DNA of 54,216 bases from Planctomycetes bacterium GWF2_41_51. Its GTDB lineage: Bacteria > Planctomycetota > Phycisphaerae > Sedimentisphaerales > UBA12454. Below the pieces are notes generated by a model. That model saw only the letters and a list, made by a program, of their open reading frames with translations, did no database searches and had not been told where the DNA came from. The stretch lies in the NCBI GenBank assembly GCA_001825665.1, contig MHXZ01000010.1, positions 1 to 54,216 of the forward strand. Reading direction: 5' to 3'. The translations under genes were made by a program, and so were the position numbers. Positions 51,978 through 54,216 of this stretch are shown here, one piece after another. Position 1 is the stretch's first letter, and every line of letters begins with the position of its first letter.

Positions 51978-52649
51978 ATGTTCGAGACTCAAAAAGGTCT
52001 GATAAAAACAATTAAATCGCCGGTTTTCGGCGGTTTTAGTGAAACAAGTCCGAAACTTCAAATGCAGTACCAGCGAACACGTGAAATGACGCTGGACGAT
52101 ATGCTGCTTGAAAATCGAATCATATTTATGATTGGAGAAATTCAATATAGTATGGCAACTGCTGTTATTATGAAGATGCTTTATCTTGATAATCAAAAAC
52201 GCGGCAGTGAAATCAGTTTATACATAAATTCACCGGGCGGAAGCGTTGACGATACAATGGCGATTTACGATACGATTCAATTTATCGGTTCGCCTGTCGC
52301 AACGTACTGCATCGGTTGTGCCGCATCAGGGGCTGCGATAGTTCTGGCCTCCGGCACAAAAGGTAAACGCCATGCTTTGCCTCATGCGAAAATCATGCTT
52401 CACCAGCCTTGGGGCGGAGTTACGGGTCAGGCAGCGGATATCAAAATTCAGGCTGAGGAAATTTTAAAAGCCAAACGAGTTATCAATGAAATTCTGGCTA
52501 AACATACCGGTCAGCCTATGGAAAAAATCATGTCTGAAACGGAACGAGACAGATTTATGACCGCTGAAGAAGCAAAAAGTTATGGGCTGATTGATGAAGT
52601 ACTGCATGAAACTGTAGAGACAAAAGACAAAACGAAAGATAAAAAATAA
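51978..52649 (+). CDS. clpP: ATP-dependent Clp protease proteolytic subunit (ClpP1)
   Basis: A 223-residue serine protease subunit. The triad is S117 (CIGCAASGAA, where Gly replaces the usual Met after Ser), H142 (KIMLHQPWGG) and D191 (ETERDRFMTA). The N-terminus is about 15 residues longer than usual before the handle region. GGGAAAAAAA precedes the start. It pairs with a second clpP 73 bp downstream; two different subunits can form mixed rings. The AAA partner (clpX) is not in the window. Confidence 0.94.
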   Translation: MFETQKGLIKTIKSPVFGGFSETSPKLQMQYQRTREMTLDDMLLENRIIFMIGEIQYSMATAVIMKMLYLDNQKRGSEISLYINSPGGSVDDTMAIYDTIQFIGSPVATYCIGCAASGAAIVLASGTKGKRHALPHAKIMLHQPWGGVTGQAADIKIQAEEILKAKRVINEILAKHTGQPMEKIMSETERDRFMTAEEAKSYGLIDEVLHETVETKDKTKDKK

Positions 52650-52722
52650 CTGAGCCACAGAGAACCCCCAATCAGGGTCTGGGCAGGCTCCGAGCTCACA
52701 GAGAATGATAAAAGGAAAACAG

Positions 52723-53358
52723 ATGACACTAAATCAAAATTTAGTACCGATAGTAGTAGAGAAAACCGGAAGAGGTGAAAGAGCATACGATATTTTTTCC
52801 AGATTGCTCAAAGACAGGATTATCTTTCTGGGCGGGCCGGTAGATGACGATTCTGCTAACCTTATAATTGCGCAAATGCTGTTCCTGAGCAATGAGGACT
52901 CCAAAAACGATATTAATTTTTACATCAATTCACCGGGCGGAAGTGTAACCGCAGGTCTGGCTGTTTATGATACTATGCAGTTTCTGAGATGTAAAGTCGC
53001 GACATATTGCGTCGGACAGGCGGCGAGTATGGGGGCGATACTTTTCACGGCGGGGGCAAAAGGTAAACGATATATGCTAAACAACAGCAGGATACTTCTG
53101 CATCAGCCGTTAATCAGCGGCGTTCTTGAAGGCCCGGCGACAGAGTTGGATATACAGGCACGAGAAATACTTCGTCTGCGCAGCAGATTATATGAATTGA
53201 TTTCAAATCATACCGGCCAAACGGTTGAAAAAATCGAAAAAGACTGCGACAGAAACCGCTGGCTCGAAGCAAAAGAATCCGTCGAATACGGCCTTGCAGA
53301 TGAAATCCTACAAAAAGCACCACAGCCATTGGAAAAACCTATTCAGGACGCTGAATAA
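52723..53358 (+). CDS. clpP: ClpP-family subunit 2 with Asn at the catalytic Asp position
   Basis: Start at 52723 is preferred (AAAAGGA eight bases upstream) over 52705; length 211. S102 ([12 protein letters not shown]) and H127 ([10 protein letters not shown]) are present, but the third triad position is Asn (N178 in [11 protein letters not shown], aligned with E. coli TERDRFLSA). The rest is a standard ClpP fold with the [16 protein letters not shown] segment. It may be a less active subunit that needs ClpP1, or Asn may suffice. The gap between the clpP genes contains CCACAGAG-type repeat pieces. Confidence 0.92.
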   Translation: MTLNQNLVPIVVEKTGRGERAYDIFSRLLKDRIIFLGGPVDDDSANLIIAQMLFLSNEDSKNDINFYINSPGGSVTAGLAVYDTMQFLRCKVATYCVGQAASMGAILFTAGAKGKRYMLNNSRILLHQPLISGVLEGPATELDIQAREILRLRSRLYELISNHTGQTVEKIEKDCDRNRWLEAKESVEYGLADEILQKAPQPLEKPIQDAE

Positions 53359-53436
53359 GTCACAATTGGGCTTTTAACTGTTTGCGGGTAATTTTTTTTA
53401 CCGGATGAGACTTTAATCTATTCATCAACATAAAAG

Positions 53437-53466
53437 TTGACAATTCTGAATCCCTGCCGATAATAT
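53437..53466 (+). promoter_or_regulatory. Promoter of the lipoprotein gene
   Basis: A consensus TTGACA (53437-53442) and TAATAT (53461-53466), 18 bp apart, 22 bp before the start codon. AAGGA lies between. Confidence 0.6.
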
Positions 53467-53488
53467 TACTTCTGAAAGGAATAAAAGA

Positions 53489-54091
53489 ATGGCAAGGAAA
53501 TTTAGTATTCGTAATTTCATACTTTTATGTATTTGTAACATTATTTTTATCACCGGCTGTCAAAAAAAGCAAAAGTCAGAAAATGATAAAGCTTCAGTTT
53601 CTCCGAAAGATACAAAAGAATCACCGGTGAAACTGAGTGAAGAAATCGCTCAATTGAAAAAGCAGGTCGAGAGTCTGATGGGGCTCAATAAGCAGGCAAG
53701 AACCGAAGCACTTTCAACGCTGGCAAATGTCGAACTTACAAACCGCAGCGACCTGTACAGCAAAGATGATGATAAGAAAAAAGAAACGCTTGTTGTTTAT
53801 ATTAAACCAATCGATGATATGGGCGATGTTGTTAAAGCAGCGGGGTTGGTGGAAGTGGAATTGTGGAATCTAAATGCTCCGCCGAAAGATGCAACACTGG
53901 GACAATGGAAGATTGAACCTGATGAATTGAAAAAATATTGGACGAGTTCGCTAATGTCAACTCATTACAAACTGCAATTCAATGTTGGGGATGTTTTGAC
54001 AGGCAGTGAAAAAGAACTTACGCTCAAAGTAAAATTTACCGATTACCTGACAGGTAAAGTCTTTAAGGGACAGAAAGTAATAAATAAATAA
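53489..54091 (+). CDS. Putative lipoprotein
   Basis: A 200-residue exported protein: a basic start (MARKFSIRN), a hydrophobic core (FILLCICNIIFI) and the lipobox ITGC at 21-24, after which a mature lipoprotein would begin at Cys24. A charged linker and a short coiled coil (SEEIAQLKKQVESLMGL) lead to a beta-rich domain (TLVVYIKPIDDMGDVVKAAG, LTLKVKFTDYLTGKVFKGQK). No named family is recognised. AAGGA lies eight bases upstream and a strong promoter is visible. Lnt, encoded in the same window, would acylate it. Confidence 0.8.
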   Translation: MARKFSIRNFILLCICNIIFITGCQKKQKSENDKASVSPKDTKESPVKLSEEIAQLKKQVESLMGLNKQARTEALSTLANVELTNRSDLYSKDDDKKKETLVVYIKPIDDMGDVVKAAGLVEVELWNLNAPPKDATLGQWKIEPDELKKYWTSSLMSTHYKLQFNVGDVLTGSEKELTLKVKFTDYLTGKVFKGQKVINK

Positions 54092-54216
54092 AATTGAACT
54101 TCCAACACTGAACGTCCAACATCGAGCTCTGTAGAAAAGCTCTTTTATAAATAGGATGATCATGATATTGAAGGTCAGCGCCATAAGGACTATCTCGGCA
54201 TTTTGAGTTTGTTCTT
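54092..54216. other. Window end: dispersed repeat and possible partial gene
   Basis: A GAACTTCC/GAACGTCCAACATCGA repeat (54096-54129) resembles 38053-38079. Beyond it, the minus strand is open through QNAEIVLMALTFNIMIIL, which could be the hydrophobic end of a gene lying mostly outside the window; too short to call. Confidence 0.35.

Noticed and set aside
54092-54184. Partial membrane-protein gene at the right edge (minus strand)
   Set aside because: Only about 18 codons with a hydrophobic pattern are visible before the window ends, and the rest of the frame crosses a dispersed repeat.

Overview
The window (about 42% G+C by eye) looks like the chromosome of a peptidoglycan-making member of the Planctomycetota, most likely class Phycisphaerae (Sedimentisphaerales-like). 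This rests on a short division-wall block (mraZ, small ORF, rsmH, LysM protein, FtsL-like protein, ftsI) convergent with an mreB-mreC-mreD-mrdA operon, a tig / two-clpP neighbourhood, and short dispersed repeats. The assignment is an inference, not proven by a marker gene.

Layout. (1) 1-3.1 kb: insertion-sequence graveyard with remnants of IS256-, IS110-, IS21- and integrase-type transposases, all frameshifted or deleted, plus the 3' half of a tRNA-Gly(UCC). (2) 3.4-28.0 kb: one long plus-strand surface-polysaccharide operon. It holds an ABC-2 exporter pair (Wzm/Wzt-like, with a C-terminal substrate-recognition domain), a kinase-like protein, a LegB-like 4,6-dehydratase, a PLP aminotransferase, a CBS-nucleotidyltransferase, a B12-binding radical SAM enzyme, many GT4/GT2 glycosyltransferases, several SAM methyltransferases and a polyprenyl-phosphate glycosyl-1-phosphate transferase. 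A convergent GT-C glycosyltransferase follows at 28.1-29.6 kb. The block lies between two copies of a 28-bp direct repeat (1960-1987 and 29789-29816); the left copy runs into the tRNA-Gly fragment. (3) 29.6-30.9 kb: repeat-rich non-coding DNA, then a STAND-like ATPase with TPRs. (4) 33.4-43.1 kb: cell-wall and shape genes in two convergent operons. (5) 43.1-46.8 kb: envelope genes (coiled-coil membrane protein, HEAT-repeat exported protein, Lnt). (6) 46.8-49.0 kb: a DNA methyltransferase divergent from two overlapping TIR-domain genes. (7) 49.2-54.1 kb: tRNA-Gly(GCC), trigger factor, a membrane protein, two ClpP subunits and a lipoprotein.

How the genes work together. The polysaccharide operon reads as one pathway: sugar-nucleotide synthesis, lipid-carrier priming by the phosphotransferase, chain assembly, methyl and possibly phosphoryl capping, and ABC export with the cap read by the Wzt C-domain. 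The wall genes supply septal (FtsI) and lateral (MreBCD/PBP2) synthesis. The most striking possible new system is the methyltransferase plus paired-TIR module. The methyltransferase and the second TIR protein end in a similar C-terminal tail (IPTD..L ... LRKSGKL), as if one targeting domain had been attached both to a DNA-modifying enzyme and to an NADase-type effector.
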